The position numbers and the translations under genes were made by a program. Of a stretch of 64,000 bases of DNA, positions 36,171-45,450 are shown piece after piece. The notes beneath the pieces were generated by a model, which had not been told where the DNA came from, did not search any database, and saw nothing but the letters and a program-made list of their open reading frames with translations. This DNA comes from Dokdonella sp. (GTDB lineage Bacteria; Pseudomonadota; Gammaproteobacteria; Xanthomonadales; Rhodanobacteraceae), in NCBI RefSeq assembly GCF_017744955.1, contig NZ_JAGIAG010000002.1:62001-126000 (forward strand), read 5' to 3'. Each line of letters begins with the position of its first letter. Position 1 is the first letter of the stretch.

Positions 36171-37106
36171 TCACTCGAGGAGCGCGCGTTGCGCGTCGCG
36201 CTCGTGGGCTTGCAAGGGCATGAATCCTTCGCGCTGCGCCAAGGCCTGACCAGCGTCGGACAGCGCGTAGGCGAGGAAGGCGGCGGGCAGGTCCGCGACA
36301 CGGCCGCTCGCCGTGCGATTCACGTACAGATACAGGGCGCGGGACAGAGGATATCGGCCTTGCGTGACAGCTGCGCGATCCGGCAGCACCGCCGCGTCGG
36401 CGTCGCTGCGCGCGAGCGCGAGCGGCTTGACCAGGCCGTTCACGTAGCCGAGACCGGCATAGCCGATCGCCTCGCGATTCGTCGCCACCGTCGCGACGAC
36501 CGCGCCGTTGCCGGGCCAGGCTACGACGTCGGCGCGATAGTCGCCGCCGCAGAGCGCGCCTTCGCGGAACATCTCGTAGGTGCCGGAAGCATCGTTGCGG
36601 CCGCTGGCGAGCACGCGCGACGCGGCCAGCGGAGCTTCGTCGAGGCCGAGGTCGCGCCAGGCGCGCACCGGCGAGGGCGCGCCGCAACGGCGGGCGGCCG
36701 AATAGATCGCGTCGAGCTGGGGCAGGGTGATATGCGTCAGTGGATTGTCCGGATGCACGAACACGGCGATGGCGTCGTGCGCGATCACGACTTGCGTCGG
36801 CGCGTGGCCGTGACGCGCCTGGAACGCGGCGATCTCGGTCTCGTTCATCGGCCGGCTCATCGAGCCGAAGTCCGCGGCCCCTTCGATCAAGGCGGTCGGC
36901 GCGCTGGCCGAGCCGGAAGCCTGCACCTGCACCCGCACGCGCGGATGCACGGCGCGAAACGCCTCGGCCCAGCGGGCGACCAGGGCGCTGACGGTATCGG
37001 AGCCGACGCCGGTCAATGTGCCGGCCAGCGCATCGGCCGCGTCGGCTCGCGCCGCGCACACGGCGAGCAGCGCACTCATCAGCCACACGCTCGGCGAGAA
37101 ATGCAT
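36171..37106 (-). CDS. pstS: Periplasmic phosphate-binding protein (PstS-like)
   Basis: A 311-residue substrate-binding protein with a signal peptide (about 1-23, ARADA). The phosphate-binding fold begins GTLTGVGSDTVSALVARWAE and contains QASGSASAPTALIEGAADFG and SGRNDASGTYEMFRE, matching PstS ligand loops. No pstC, pstA or pstB gene follows; ppk1 comes next. It may feed a distant ABC transporter or act in sensing with PhoR. A longer open frame upstream is not supported because only this start gives a signal peptide. Confidence 0.85.
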   Translation of the reverse strand: MHFSPSVWLMSALLAVCAARADAADALAGTLTGVGSDTVSALVARWAEAFRAVHPRVRVQVQASGSASAPTALIEGAADFGSMSRPMNETEIAAFQARHGHAPTQVVIAHDAIAVFVHPDNPLTHITLPQLDAIYSAARRCGAPSPVRAWRDLGLDEAPLAASRVLASGRNDASGTYEMFREGALCGGDYRADVVAWPGNGAVVATVATNREAIGYAGLGYVNGLVKPLALARSDADAAVLPDRAAVTQGRYPLSRALYLYVNRTASGRVADLPAAFLAYALSDAGQALAQREGFMPLQAHERDAQRALLE

Positions 37107-37270
37107 CGCGCGCGGCGAAATTCTCGTCGTCTCGGCGAAAGTCGGTCGGGCGGGACGCGCGCAAACTGTTCGAAGAACGGCGGCGCAGGTGCGAGCGAAA
37201 CGGGCAGTCCGGTTTTCAGCACCGGAAAGACCGCCTGCCGGCTGCCGCCGGAGTGAAGCAGCGAGCGTCA

Positions 37271-38584
37271 TCACGGCGCCTCCGCCAGCGCCAGCGGCTC
37301 GAGCAGCCGCTCGCCACCGAAGACGCAGCTGAAGGTACTGCCGACGCCGAGTTCGCTGCGGATTTCCAGCCGCGCCTGGTGCAGTTGCAACACGTGCTTG
37401 ACGATCGACAGGCCGAGGCCGGTGCCGCCGCTTTCGCGCGAGCGGCTGGTCGACACGCGATAGAAGCGTTCGGTCAGCCGCGGCAGATGCTGCGGCGAGA
37501 TGCCGGGGCCGGTGTCGATCACCGACAGCCGCGCGCCGTCGTCGCTGCTTTCCCAGCGCAGCGTGATGCGGCCGCCGGGTGGCGTGTAGCGCACCGCATT
37601 GCTGACCAGATTCGAGAACGCGCTGTGCAGCTCCTTGGTCGAGCCGAGCAGGTCGTGACGACCGCGCAGTTCCGTCGTCACCGTGTGCTCGCCCTGGCTC
37701 AAGGCGGCCGCCTCGCGGCGCAGCGCTTCCAGCAGCGAGCGCAGACTGACGCGTTCCTGCGGCAGGTCGCTCTGCGCCTCGAGCCGCGACAGCGTGAGCA
37801 GGTCCTCGACGATCTGCGTCATGCGCCGCGACTGGTTGCGCAGCTCGTGCAGGATCGGTTCGTACTCGGGCATGCTTTCCGGCTCGATCATGTCCAGATA
37901 GCCGTGCACCACGGTCAGCGGCGTGCGCAGTTCGTGCGAGACGTTGGCGACGAAGTCGCGACGCACTTGCTCCAGCCGCATCAACTGGCTGACGTCGCGC
38001 GCGACCAGCAGCGACTGTGCGTCGGCGTAGCGGATCAGGCGCAGGTTCAGACGCAGGTTCTCGTCGGCCGGAGCGGCGAGGTCGAGCAGGGGTTCGGTCG
38101 GTTCGCCGCGCAGCCATTCGGCGAAGCGCGGCGCGCGCACGAGATTGGTGAGCGGGCCGCCGATGTCCTGCGGGTACTTCAGCCCGAGCAGCGTGTTCGC
38201 CGCGGTGTTGAACCACAGGATGCGGCATTCGCGATCGAGCACCACCACGGCATCCGGCAGCGCCGCGGCGGCGTTGCGGAACTCGCGCAGCAGATGCGCC
38301 AGACGGCGCTTATCCTCGAAGGCGCCGCGCTGGCGTCGGCGCAGCAGGTTCTGGATCTCGTCCCACAAGCCGTGGCCGTCGGCCGCCGGCACGTGCTGCG
38401 GACCGGTCAGAAGGCGGCACAGGCGCGCGAGCCGGAACAGGCCGTAGCCGAAGCAGGCCGCGAGCGCGATCAGCAGCGCCTGCGGAATCGCCCGCAGCCA
38501 GCCGCCGAGCGCCAGCGCGACGAGCAGCACGGCGGCGAGCCGCCACAGGCTCGAACGCCAGGCGCGGCCGAGGCGCGACGGCAT
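37271..38584 (-). CDS. phoR: Phosphate-regulon sensor histidine kinase PhoR
   Basis: A 437-residue membrane kinase. Two helices near residues 15-52 have almost no periplasmic loop, as in PhoR, which senses through the transport complex. A PAS region (about 100-190, VVVLDRECRILWFN) precedes the H-box VANVSHELRTPLTVVHGYLD. ATPase boxes follow: NLVSNAVRYTPPGG, VIDTGPGIS and GGTGLGLSIVKHV. ATG 38584 is taken; a GTG one codon earlier is equivalent. Encoded 103 bases after phoB. Confidence 0.93.
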   Translation of the reverse strand: MPSRLGRAWRSSLWRLAAVLLVALALGGWLRAIPQALLIALAACFGYGLFRLARLCRLLTGPQHVPAADGHGLWDEIQNLLRRRQRGAFEDKRRLAHLLREFRNAAAALPDAVVVLDRECRILWFNTAANTLLGLKYPQDIGGPLTNLVRAPRFAEWLRGEPTEPLLDLAAPADENLRLNLRLIRYADAQSLLVARDVSQLMRLEQVRRDFVANVSHELRTPLTVVHGYLDMIEPESMPEYEPILHELRNQSRRMTQIVEDLLTLSRLEAQSDLPQERVSLRSLLEALRREAAALSQGEHTVTTELRGRHDLLGSTKELHSAFSNLVSNAVRYTPPGGRITLRWESSDDGARLSVIDTGPGISPQHLPRLTERFYRVSTSRSRESGGTGLGLSIVKHVLQLHQARLEIRSELGVGSTFSCVFGGERLLEPLALAEAP

Positions 38585-38687
38585 CACCGGGAACTCCGCA
38601 GGCGTGCGCCGTCAGGCGGCGCGGAAGCACCGATCGGGGCGGATCGCGGTTTTGTCTTGCGCATGATCGATCCGCCGCGGCGCACCG

Positions 38688-39377
38688 TCACACGCTGGTC
38701 GAGAAGCGATAGCCGGCGCCGCGCACGGTTTGCACCAGGGCGTCGCGACCGAACGGTTCCAGCGTCTTGCGCAGACGGCGGATGTGCACGTCGACCGTGC
38801 GTTCCTCGACGTAGACGCCGCCGCCCCAGACGTGATCGAGCAACTGGCCGCGCGAATAGACGCGTTCGGCGTGCGTCATGAAGAAATGCAGCAGCCGGTA
38901 TTCGGTCGGGCCGATGTGCACCGGCTGGTCGCCGGAGAACACGCGATGCGCGGCGCTGTCGATGCGCAGGCCGCCGAGTTCGACGACGCCTTCGGAATCC
39001 TCGCCGTGCGTGCGGCGCATGACCGCGCGGATGCGCGCCAGCAGCTCGCGCGTGGAGAACGGCTTGACCACGTAATCGTCGACGCCGGCGTCGAGGCCGC
39101 CGACGCGGTCGGTTTCCTCGCCGCGCGCGGTCAGCATGATGATCGGCACTTCGCGCGTCAGGTCGTCCTTGCGCAGGCGCCGCGCGAGGTCGATGCCGCT
39201 CATCCCGGGCAGCATCCAGTCGAGCAGGATCAGGTCGGGCACGCGCTCGCCGATGGCGGTCTGCGCGGCGCGCGCGTCGGCCGCGTGCATCGCCTCCATG
39301 CCGGCTTTGCGCAAGGCGAACGCGACCATGTCGCGGATCGCGGTTTCGTCTTCGACGATCAGGATATGTTTCTGCAC
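38688..39377 (-). CDS. phoB: Phosphate-regulon response regulator PhoB
   Basis: A 229-residue OmpR-family regulator, the same length as E. coli PhoB. The receiver domain has [15 protein letters not shown], the phospho-acceptor Asp in [13 protein letters not shown], and [13 protein letters not shown]. The winged-helix domain shows [20 protein letters not shown] and [23 protein letters not shown] 39377 matches the family start; a GTG nine codons earlier (39404) is possible. A possible Pho box is 62 bases upstream. Confidence 0.95.
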   Translation of the reverse strand: MQKHILIVEDETAIRDMVAFALRKAGMEAMHAADARAAQTAIGERVPDLILLDWMLPGMSGIDLARRLRKDDLTREVPIIMLTARGEETDRVGGLDAGVDDYVVKPFSTRELLARIRAVMRRTHGEDSEGVVELGGLRIDSAAHRVFSGDQPVHIGPTEYRLLHFFMTHAERVYSRGQLLDHVWGGGVYVEERTVDVHIRRLRKTLEPFGRDALVQTVRGAGYRFSTSV

Positions 39378-39439
39378 ATCGGCACCGCAGGACAGCGCAG
39401 ACACTGCGCTTTATGACGCCATCATTGCAGCGAGATTGT

Positions 39440-39457
39440 GTTACACGCGAATGACAA
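39440..39457 (-). promoter_or_regulatory. Possible Pho box upstream of phoB
   Basis: On the minus strand TTGTCAT-TCGC-GTGTAAC is a close fit to two CTGTCAT-like heptamers four bases apart. It lies where an autoregulatory PhoB site is expected, 62 bases before the chosen phoB start. The second heptamer matches in only five of seven positions. Confidence 0.45.
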
Positions 39458-39533
39458 AGAAGCCGTCATCCGCTGGACGAATGCGCGAAACCTCGCCCGC
39501 GGCCGCGCATTGCGTTGCCGAAATATTACACCT

Positions 39534-41300
39534 TCACGGCCGGCCGACGTGGATCTGCAGGCGTGAAGGCTCGCAGCACGACAGCGCGGGGGCGGCGGAA
39601 TTGGGTGAATCGGTGCTCGGCGAGCGTCGCTTGCGCAGTTCCAGCACGGTCGGTGTCAATTGGGTGATGCGCGCATCGATCCGGCTGCGCTGGTAGTAGG
39701 TCAGATCGGACTGCTTGGACAGCGCCTTGAGCTGGTTCAAGGCGTCTTCGGCGTGCCCGGTCAGGTAGGCGGCTTCGGCGAAGGCTTCGGCGGCGCGCAC
39801 CTTGTCGCCGGCGAGCTGGTTGGCGCGGCCGAAACTCTTCTGCAGGTCCGGGTCGTCGCTGTATCGCGCGACCATCGGGCGCAACAGCTCGAGCGCGCGC
39901 TTGGCGCCCTTCTCGTCGCTCTGGCCGAGCAGGGCGTCGGCATAGGACAGCGTCACGGCGCGGTTGCCGAGGAAGTCGGCGTGGAGATCCTCGTAGGTCT
40001 TCAGTGCGTCCGGCTTGTCGCCGGCCAGATCCAGCGCGCCGGCGAGCGCGAGGCCGAGCGGTGCGGAGGACGGATGGCGCGCCACCAGATTGCGCAGTTC
40101 CGTCACCGCGCTTTTCGCGTCGCCGCTGCGCATCAGCGCGAGCGCGTAGCCGTAGCGGTTCGCCGTCGTGTCGAACGCCGGATTGTCGCGCAGATTGTTC
40201 GCGTAGTAGGCGCGCATCGAGGTCAGCGATTTCGCGCTCAGCACGCGTGCCCGCTCGCGCATCAGTTCGAAGTAGCCCTGCACGGCGGGGCCGCGCGCGA
40301 CGCAGGCGGTCACCGAGATCTGCGGCAGCGCCTTCGGATCGTCGGAGCTCTTCTCGATCGTGGTCTTCGCCGCTTCGCTGGCCGCGATCGCGCTGGCCTC
40401 GTCGATCGTGTCGGACGGCGCGGCGTCGTTCCGCTGCTGCGCCGGCAGGGCGAGATTCAACGAGCCGTCGGAGGGCAGCGAGGATTTCGCCGGACGCACG
40501 CGCGGTTCGCTCGGGCAGCCCAGTTGGGCGGCGCGCTCCTTCGCTTCGGCGATGCGCTTGGTGTCGAGCGGGTGGTCGAGCAGGAATTCCGGAATGTCCA
40601 CGCCGTTGACGCGCATCACCCGTTGCAGCGCTTGGAACGCGCTGGCCATCGCGTTCGGATCGAAACCGGAGCGCGCCAGGATCTGGATGCCGAAACGGTC
40701 GGCCTCGGCTTCCTCGCTGCGCGTGAAATTGATCTGCCGCTGCTGCATCAGCGAGGTGCCGGCCGCCATTGCCGCCGGCGCCGCGTCGTCGCCGCGGCCC
40801 GAGGCGGCGATCATCACGCCGAGCATCGCCAGCATGATCGGAATCGAGACCTTCTTCTGGTCCTCGAACGCACGCAGCAGATGCTGTTGCTCGACGTGCG
40901 AGATTTCGTGCGCGAGCACGCCGGCGAGTTCGTCCTCGCGCTGCATCGCGGTGATCAGTCCCGCGTTCGCCGCGACGAAGCCGCCCGGCATCGCGAACGC
41001 GTTGATCTGATCGTCGTTCATGATGAAGAACGTGAAGCGCAACTCCGGGTGATCGCTGTTGGCGACCAGCCGATAACCGAGCCCGGTCAGGTAATCGTTC
41101 AGCAGGGCGTCGTCGAGAACCATGCTGTAGGCGCGCATCTCCTGCAGCGCGCCGGCGCCGTAGTCGTACATGTCCTGCGGCGACACCAGGCCCGCAGCGG
41201 AACTGCCGATGTCCGGCAGGCGGACGTCGGGCTCGCGCGCGCCGGCGAGCGTCGCGACGCAAGCGGCGGCCAGCAGGGGGAGGGCGCGGGAGAAACGCAT
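39534..41300 (-). CDS. M48 metalloprotease with TPR region (BepA-like)
   Basis: A 588-residue periplasmic protein, larger than E. coli BepA (487). A signal peptide (about 1-21) is followed by an M48 zinc protease domain with the HEISH motif (VLAHEISHVEQQHLL, about 128-142) and the downstream EAEADRFGIQIL zinc ligand. A Ser/Ala-rich insert (about 265-320) leads to a C-terminal TPR-like helical region (RYGYALALMRSGDAKSAVTE). BepA-type proteases check assembly of LptD and other outer-membrane proteins. Confidence 0.88.
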   Translation of the reverse strand: MRFSRALPLLAAACVATLAGAREPDVRLPDIGSSAAGLVSPQDMYDYGAGALQEMRAYSMVLDDALLNDYLTGLGYRLVANSDHPELRFTFFIMNDDQINAFAMPGGFVAANAGLITAMQREDELAGVLAHEISHVEQQHLLRAFEDQKKVSIPIMLAMLGVMIAASGRGDDAAPAAMAAGTSLMQQRQINFTRSEEAEADRFGIQILARSGFDPNAMASAFQALQRVMRVNGVDIPEFLLDHPLDTKRIAEAKERAAQLGCPSEPRVRPAKSSLPSDGSLNLALPAQQRNDAAPSDTIDEASAIAASEAAKTTIEKSSDDPKALPQISVTACVARGPAVQGYFELMRERARVLSAKSLTSMRAYYANNLRDNPAFDTTANRYGYALALMRSGDAKSAVTELRNLVARHPSSAPLGLALAGALDLAGDKPDALKTYEDLHADFLGNRAVTLSYADALLGQSDEKGAKRALELLRPMVARYSDDPDLQKSFGRANQLAGDKVRAAEAFAEAAYLTGHAEDALNQLKALSKQSDLTYYQRSRIDARITQLTPTVLELRKRRSPSTDSPNSAAPALSCCEPSRLQIHVGRP

Positions 41301-41480
41301 GAAGGCACCGGAAAGAACGGTTGCTGGGACCAGATTAGCGCGCGCAGGTTCCCGCGGCTACCGAAGTCGCGGCGCCGCTCGGCGCCGGTTCATGCACAGG
41401 TGGGGTATCGGAAACACTCTTGCAACAGTGCGACGAACGCCCCAATCTCCGGTCTCGTTCGAAACTCTTCGGAAATCGCG

Positions 41481-41744
41481 ATGAAACGCGTCGAGATCTA
41501 CACGACCGCTGCTTGTCCGTATTGCGTCGCCGCCAAGAATTTCCTGCAGCGCCGAGGCTTCGAGTACCAGGAAATCCGCGTCGATCTCGACGCCGCGCGG
41601 CGCGAGGAAATGCTCGAGCGCAGCCACGGTCGTCGCAGCGTGCCGCAGATCTTCATCGGCCAGATGCACGTCGGCGGTTACGACGATCTGGTCGCCGCCG
41701 ATCGCGCCGGACGCCTGCCCGAATCGCCGGAGGCTGCCTCGTGA
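41481..41744 (+). CDS. grxC: Glutaredoxin 3 (GrxC-like)
   Basis: An 87-residue thiol oxidoreductase using glutathione. The redox motif CPYC is at residues 12-15; the cis-Pro segment RRSVPQIFIGQMHVGGYDDL binds glutathione. Full family length. It overlaps the next gene by four bases (GTGA), so both are probably produced together. Confidence 0.95.
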   Translation: MKRVEIYTTAACPYCVAAKNFLQRRGFEYQEIRVDLDAARREEMLERSHGRRSVPQIFIGQMHVGGYDDLVAADRAGRLPESPEAAS

Positions 41745-42103
41745 GCGACCGCATCGCCGAATTCAGCGCGTTCCGCCAGCGCATGAACGAGCGCATCCTG
41801 GCGCAGGACAACCAAGTGGTGCGGCGTTTCTTCGCGCTCGACACGCAGACCTACAAGGCCGGTGCGCTCGACGTGAAGACGAAGGAGATGCTCGGATTGG
41901 TCGCCTCGCTGGTCCTGCGTTGCGACGACTGCATCAGCTACCACGTCGCCCAGTGCGCGCACGCGGGCGTCAGCGAGGACGAGTTCTTCGAGGTGTTCAG
42001 CGTCGGCCTGGTGGTCGGCGGCTCGATCGTGATTCCGCACCTGCGCCGCGCAGTCGATTTCCTCGACCAGACGCTCGCCGCGCCCGACGAGGCCGCACCC
42101 TGA
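41741..42103 (+). CDS. Carboxymuconolactone decarboxylase (AhpD-like) family protein
   Basis: A 120-residue helical protein with a GTG start. DVKTKEMLGLVASLVLRCDDCISYHV carries the CxxC and the nearby His of AhpD-like alkylhydroperoxidases. With glutaredoxin encoded just upstream, a thiol-redox or peroxide role is more plausible than carboxymuconolactone decarboxylation. It ends three bases from the convergent gene, leaving no room for a terminator. Confidence 0.85.
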   Translation: MSDRIAEFSAFRQRMNERILAQDNQVVRRFFALDTQTYKAGALDVKTKEMLGLVASLVLRCDDCISYHVAQCAHAGVSEDEFFEVFSVGLVVGGSIVIPHLRRAVDFLDQTLAAPDEAAP

Positions 42104-42106
42104 GGA

Positions 42107-43228
42107 CTAGCGCGGAACGCGCATCAGAGTGACGCGCGCGCCGCCGCTCGTGCGGCCGGCAAGGTGGTCGAGACCGACCTGGTCGAAATCCGCGAGCACC
42201 GCCGCAGCGGCGGACAGGGTGCACAGGTCCGGATGGTCGGTGCCGTTTTCGAGGCGGCAGTCGAGGCGGGCGTCGCCGGTGGCGTCGGTGAGATGGAAGT
42301 TCTCGGAATCCTGGCTGCCGGCGGCGGCGAATTCGAAGCTGCGCGGAGCGCCGCCGTCGTCCGGTACCAGCACCCATTGGCCGGTCCAGTTCGCGCTGAC
42401 CGGGCCATTCGCGAAGCGCGAGCGCGACAGCGTCAGCGCGCGCACTTCGACGTCGCGTCCGCCGTCGTTGCGCACCAGGTAGGCGCGCGCACGGCTCGGC
42501 GAGAGGAATTCGAGTTCGATGCGCGGTCCGGGCTGCGCGCTCGGCTGGTTGCCGAGCGGGGCGAACGGCGGATCGCCGTTGGCGAGCTGCAGCAGCGGCA
42601 CGCGCGCGACGCGGCCTTTCGGTTGCGCAGTGCCGAAGTACCAGGTCGCCGCGCCGGTCTCACCGAACCCGAGCAGGCTGACGGCGAGACGTCCGTCCTG
42701 CAGTTCGATGCTGGCGCCGTTGCCGGCGGAAGCGGCACCGGTGTCGGTGCTGGCTTCGGACCACCACAGGCCGCTTTCCGGCGTCGGCGCCGCATTCGCC
42801 GTGTTCGCGTCGAGCAAGGCGAAGGCGAGCAGGCTGGTGGTGCCGTGGTCGGTCGAATACACGCGGATGCGGTAGACCTGTCCCGGCGGCAGCGGCGCGA
42901 TCGCGTTCGCTGCGGCGTCGACGCGCAGATAGAACGGCACCCATGCCTTCGCGCAGTTGTTCTGCGGCGATTTTTTCAGCGCAATGCTGAGGTCGTTGCC
43001 GTCGAGAACGGCGCGATCGAGTTGCGGCGCGCAGCCGGCGAGCGCGCGGCCGACCACGGCGATCCGCGGCGGCTGCGGGGTCGTCGACGCCTTGCTCGAT
43101 TCGAGCTGCACGCGCAAATCCTTCGCAATGAGCTCGGCAGCGCCCACGGGAAACGCACAGGCGAACGCGAAGAGCGCGGTGACCAGGCCGGCTCGGGCGG
43201 ACCGTTTTCTTGTGCGGATCGGCAGCAT
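42107..43228 (-). CDS. Exported protein of unknown function, 373 aa
   Basis: Not recognised. A signal peptide (about 1-30, ending VGAAE) precedes a mature protein rich in Ala, Gly, Leu and Asp with alternating beta pattern and four or five spaced Cys (AGCAPQ, NNCAKA, DCRLEN, DLCTLS). The middle half (GQVYRIRVYSTDHGTTSLL) and the end (FDQVGLDHLAGRTSGGARV) suggest two beta-sandwich domains. The start at 43228 is chosen because it gives the signal peptide. It is divergent from the isocitrate dehydrogenase gene. Confidence 0.75.
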   Translation of the reverse strand: MLPIRTRKRSARAGLVTALFAFACAFPVGAAELIAKDLRVQLESSKASTTPQPPRIAVVGRALAGCAPQLDRAVLDGNDLSIALKKSPQNNCAKAWVPFYLRVDAAANAIAPLPPGQVYRIRVYSTDHGTTSLLAFALLDANTANAAPTPESGLWWSEASTDTGAASAGNGASIELQDGRLAVSLLGFGETGAATWYFGTAQPKGRVARVPLLQLANGDPPFAPLGNQPSAQPGPRIELEFLSPSRARAYLVRNDGGRDVEVRALTLSRSRFANGPVSANWTGQWVLVPDDGGAPRSFEFAAAGSQDSENFHLTDATGDARLDCRLENGTDHPDLCTLSAAAAVLADFDQVGLDHLAGRTSGGARVTLMRVPR

Positions 43229-43437
43229 TTGTGGATAATGCGCGCCCTCGCCGGCGCCGGCAAGTCGGGATTGCCGAAAATCCTTGTGGCGCAAGGCTTT
43301 CGGCACGATTGTTGTCATCCGATCGTCATCCCGACAGCGACTCCGATGCCTATCTTTCACCCATGCGGACGGGCACGCGCGATCGGTCCGCGCGCGCCGA
43401 TCGGCGCGACGCCCGCCGCTTTCCAGGAGATGTTTCG

Positions 43438-44451
43438 ATGAGCACGACCATTGCAGTGATTCCCGGCGACGGCATCGGTCCGGAGATCATGGATGCGACG
43501 CTGCGCGTCCTCGACGTATTGCAGCTCGGCTTTTCCTACGATTTCGTCGACGCCGGCCTCGCCGCGCAGCAGAAGTCCGGCGAGCTGCTGCCGCAGGCGA
43601 CGCTGGATGCGATCGCCAAGCACCGCGTCGCGCTGAAGAGCCCGCTGACCACGCCGGTCGGCGAGGGCTTCAGCTCGATCAACGTGCAGTTGCGGCGCCA
43701 GTTCGATCTCTACGCGAACGTGCGCCCGGCGATCTCGTTCCCGAATACGCGCTCGCGCTTCCCGGAGAACGTCGACCTGATCACCGTGCGCGAGAACACC
43801 GAAGGCGCGTACGCCGGCGAAGGCCAGCAGGTGTCCGAGGACGGCGCCACCGCGACCCTGGTGCAGAAGATCACGCGCAAGGGCTCGGAGCGCATCGTGC
43901 GCTACGCCTTCGACCTCGCCCGCCGCGAAGGACGCAAGAAGGTCACCGTGGTGCACAAGGCGAACATCCTGAAGTCGACCTCCGGCCTGTTCCTGAAGGT
44001 GGCGCGCGAAGTGGCCGCGCAGTACCCGGAAATCCAGTGCAACGAAATGATCGTCGACAACACCTGCATGCAGCTGGTGATGAAGCCGGAGCAGTTCGAC
44101 GTGATCGTCACGACGAACCTGTTCGGCGACATCATCTCCGATCTGTGCGCCGGCTTGGTCGGCGGTCTCGGCCTGGCGCCGGGCGCGAACATCGGCGCGG
44201 ACGCGGCGATCTTCGAAGCCGTGCACGGCTCGGCGCCGGACATCGCCGGCAAGGGCATCGCCAATCCCTGCGCGCTGCTGCTCGGTGCGGCGCAGATGCT
44301 CGACCATCTCGGCCGCGGAGCCGAGGCGACGCGCCTGCGCGCGGCGATCCGCGAGACGCTGGCCGCGCGCGACCGCGTCACGCCGGATCTCGGCGGCACC
44401 GGTACCACGCAGACCTTCGCCGACGCGCTGATCTCGCGCCTCGGCAGCTGA
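43438..44451 (+). CDS. NAD-dependent isocitrate dehydrogenase
   Basis: A 337-residue beta-decarboxylating dehydrogenase. TIAVIPGDGIGPEIMDATLR opens the fold; YANVRPAISFPNT, ITVRENTEGAYAGE and the Lys-containing VVHKANILKSTSGLFL form the substrate site. GSAPDIAGKGIANPCALLLG lies in the cofactor loop, and its Asp-Ile context suits NAD. Length and motifs resemble mitochondrial IDH3 and the short bacterial enzymes rather than the 416-residue NADP type. Isopropylmalate or homoisocitrate dehydrogenase is a less likely alternative. AGGAGA precedes the ATG. Confidence 0.88.
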   Translation: MSTTIAVIPGDGIGPEIMDATLRVLDVLQLGFSYDFVDAGLAAQQKSGELLPQATLDAIAKHRVALKSPLTTPVGEGFSSINVQLRRQFDLYANVRPAISFPNTRSRFPENVDLITVRENTEGAYAGEGQQVSEDGATATLVQKITRKGSERIVRYAFDLARREGRKKVTVVHKANILKSTSGLFLKVAREVAAQYPEIQCNEMIVDNTCMQLVMKPEQFDVIVTTNLFGDIISDLCAGLVGGLGLAPGANIGADAAIFEAVHGSAPDIAGKGIANPCALLLGAAQMLDHLGRGAEATRLRAAIRETLAARDRVTPDLGGTGTTQTFADALISRLGS

Positions 44452-44464
44452 GGCGCGGCCTCAG
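44448..44464. terminator. Hairpin containing both convergent stop codons
   Basis: CTGAGGC-GCG-GCCTCAG is a 7-bp perfect dyad. The TGA of the isocitrate dehydrogenase gene and the TGA of thiD on the other strand are inside its arms. The two genes end nine bases apart. No T tract is present, so terminator activity is only a possibility. Confidence 0.35.
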
Positions 44465-45288
44465 CGCGCGGCGGCGAGATGATCGAGCACGCGCAAGCGC
44501 CCGCGTCCGGGGTGATAGCCGGACACGAGCGCCGCGTGCACGAAGCCGATGGCTCCCTCGACCGCGGCGTCGAGCGGCTCGCCCCGGGCTAGTCCCGCGG
44601 CGATCGCGGACGCCAGGCTGCAACCCGTGCCGTGGCTTTCCCCGCGGATGCGGCGTTGGCGGAACCAATGTTCGGCGTCGTGCGTGAGCAACAGGTCGGC
44701 GACCTCGCTGCCGCGCAGGTGGCCGCCCTTGAGCAGCACGGCACGAACGCCTTGGTCGAGCAGTTCGGCTGCGGCGGCGTGCATGTCGGTCTGGTTGCGG
44801 ATCTTGCGGTCGAGCAGCGTCTCGGCCTCGGGGATATTCGGCGTCAGCAGGTCGGCCCGGGCGAACAGATGCCGGCGCAGGGCGGCGACCAGGCCATCGC
44901 GTGCCAAGGCGGCGCCGGTGGTCGCGATCAGCACCGGATCGAGCACGAACGGCACGCGCGGATGGTCGTCGAGGACGCGCGCGATTTCACGCGCCAGTGC
45001 GGCGCTCGCCAGCATGCCGGTCTTGACCGCGCCGACGCGGAAGTCGGCGAACACCGCGTCGAGCTGCGCACGCAGGGTCGCGCGCGGAACCTCGTGCACG
45101 GCGGTGACGCCGAGCGTGTTCTGGGCGGTGACCGCCGTGATCGCGCTGAGCCCATGCACGCCGAACGCGGAGAACGTGCGCAGATCGGCCTGGATGCCGG
45201 CTCCTCCGCCGGAGTCGGAACCGGCGATGGTCAACGCAATCGGAGGACGTCCGGATCGGGCGCGGACGGAGGTGTCGTTTTTTCGCAA
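44461..45288 (-). CDS. thiD: Hydroxymethylpyrimidine (phosphate) kinase ThiD
   Basis: A 275-residue ribokinase-fold enzyme that phosphorylates HMP and HMP-phosphate in thiamine synthesis. [20 protein letters not shown] begins the substrate loop; [15 protein letters not shown] and the C-terminal [20 protein letters not shown] hold the anion hole and catalytic Asp region. No ATG exists in a suitable place; TTG 45288 gives 17 extra residues before the conserved start, so the N-terminus is uncertain. No other thi gene and no TPP riboswitch was seen beside it. Confidence 0.88.
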   Translation of the reverse strand: MRKNDTSVRARSGRPPIALTIAGSDSGGGAGIQADLRTFSAFGVHGLSAITAVTAQNTLGVTAVHEVPRATLRAQLDAVFADFRVGAVKTGMLASAALAREIARVLDDHPRVPFVLDPVLIATTGAALARDGLVAALRRHLFARADLLTPNIPEAETLLDRKIRNQTDMHAAAAELLDQGVRAVLLKGGHLRGSEVADLLLTHDAEHWFRQRRIRGESHGTGCSLASAIAAGLARGEPLDAAVEGAIGFVHAALVSGYHPGRGRLRVLDHLAAAR

Positions 45289-45374
45289 CGGAAAAGACTC
45301 GGTACGGGGAGAAGAGAAGTGCCTGATTTGCGGGAGCCTGCTCGTTGCCGAGCGAGCTCGTCCGAGCGGGATGC

Positions 45375-45402
45375 TTGACAACTGTTGCTTTTTCGCCAAA
45401 AT
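45375..45402 (+). promoter_or_regulatory. Candidate promoter of the outer-membrane protein gene
   Basis: TTGACA (45375-45380) is a perfect -35 box and CAAAAT (45397-45402) a weak -10 box at 16-base spacing, about 48 bases before ATG 45451. Found in an AT-richer patch between divergent thiD and this gene. Confidence 0.45.
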
Positions 45403-45450
45403 CCCCGCCGAATTACAACACATCCTATTCACCACTGCAGTGACGGGGCG

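Noticed and set aside
37107..37270. Search for a Pho box in front of pstS
   Set aside because: No pair of CTGTCAT-like heptamers was found; only the phoB upstream region has a fair match.
45289..45450. Search for a TPP riboswitch ahead of thiD
   Set aside because: No TPP core (CTGAGA type with matching partner) was seen on the minus strand.
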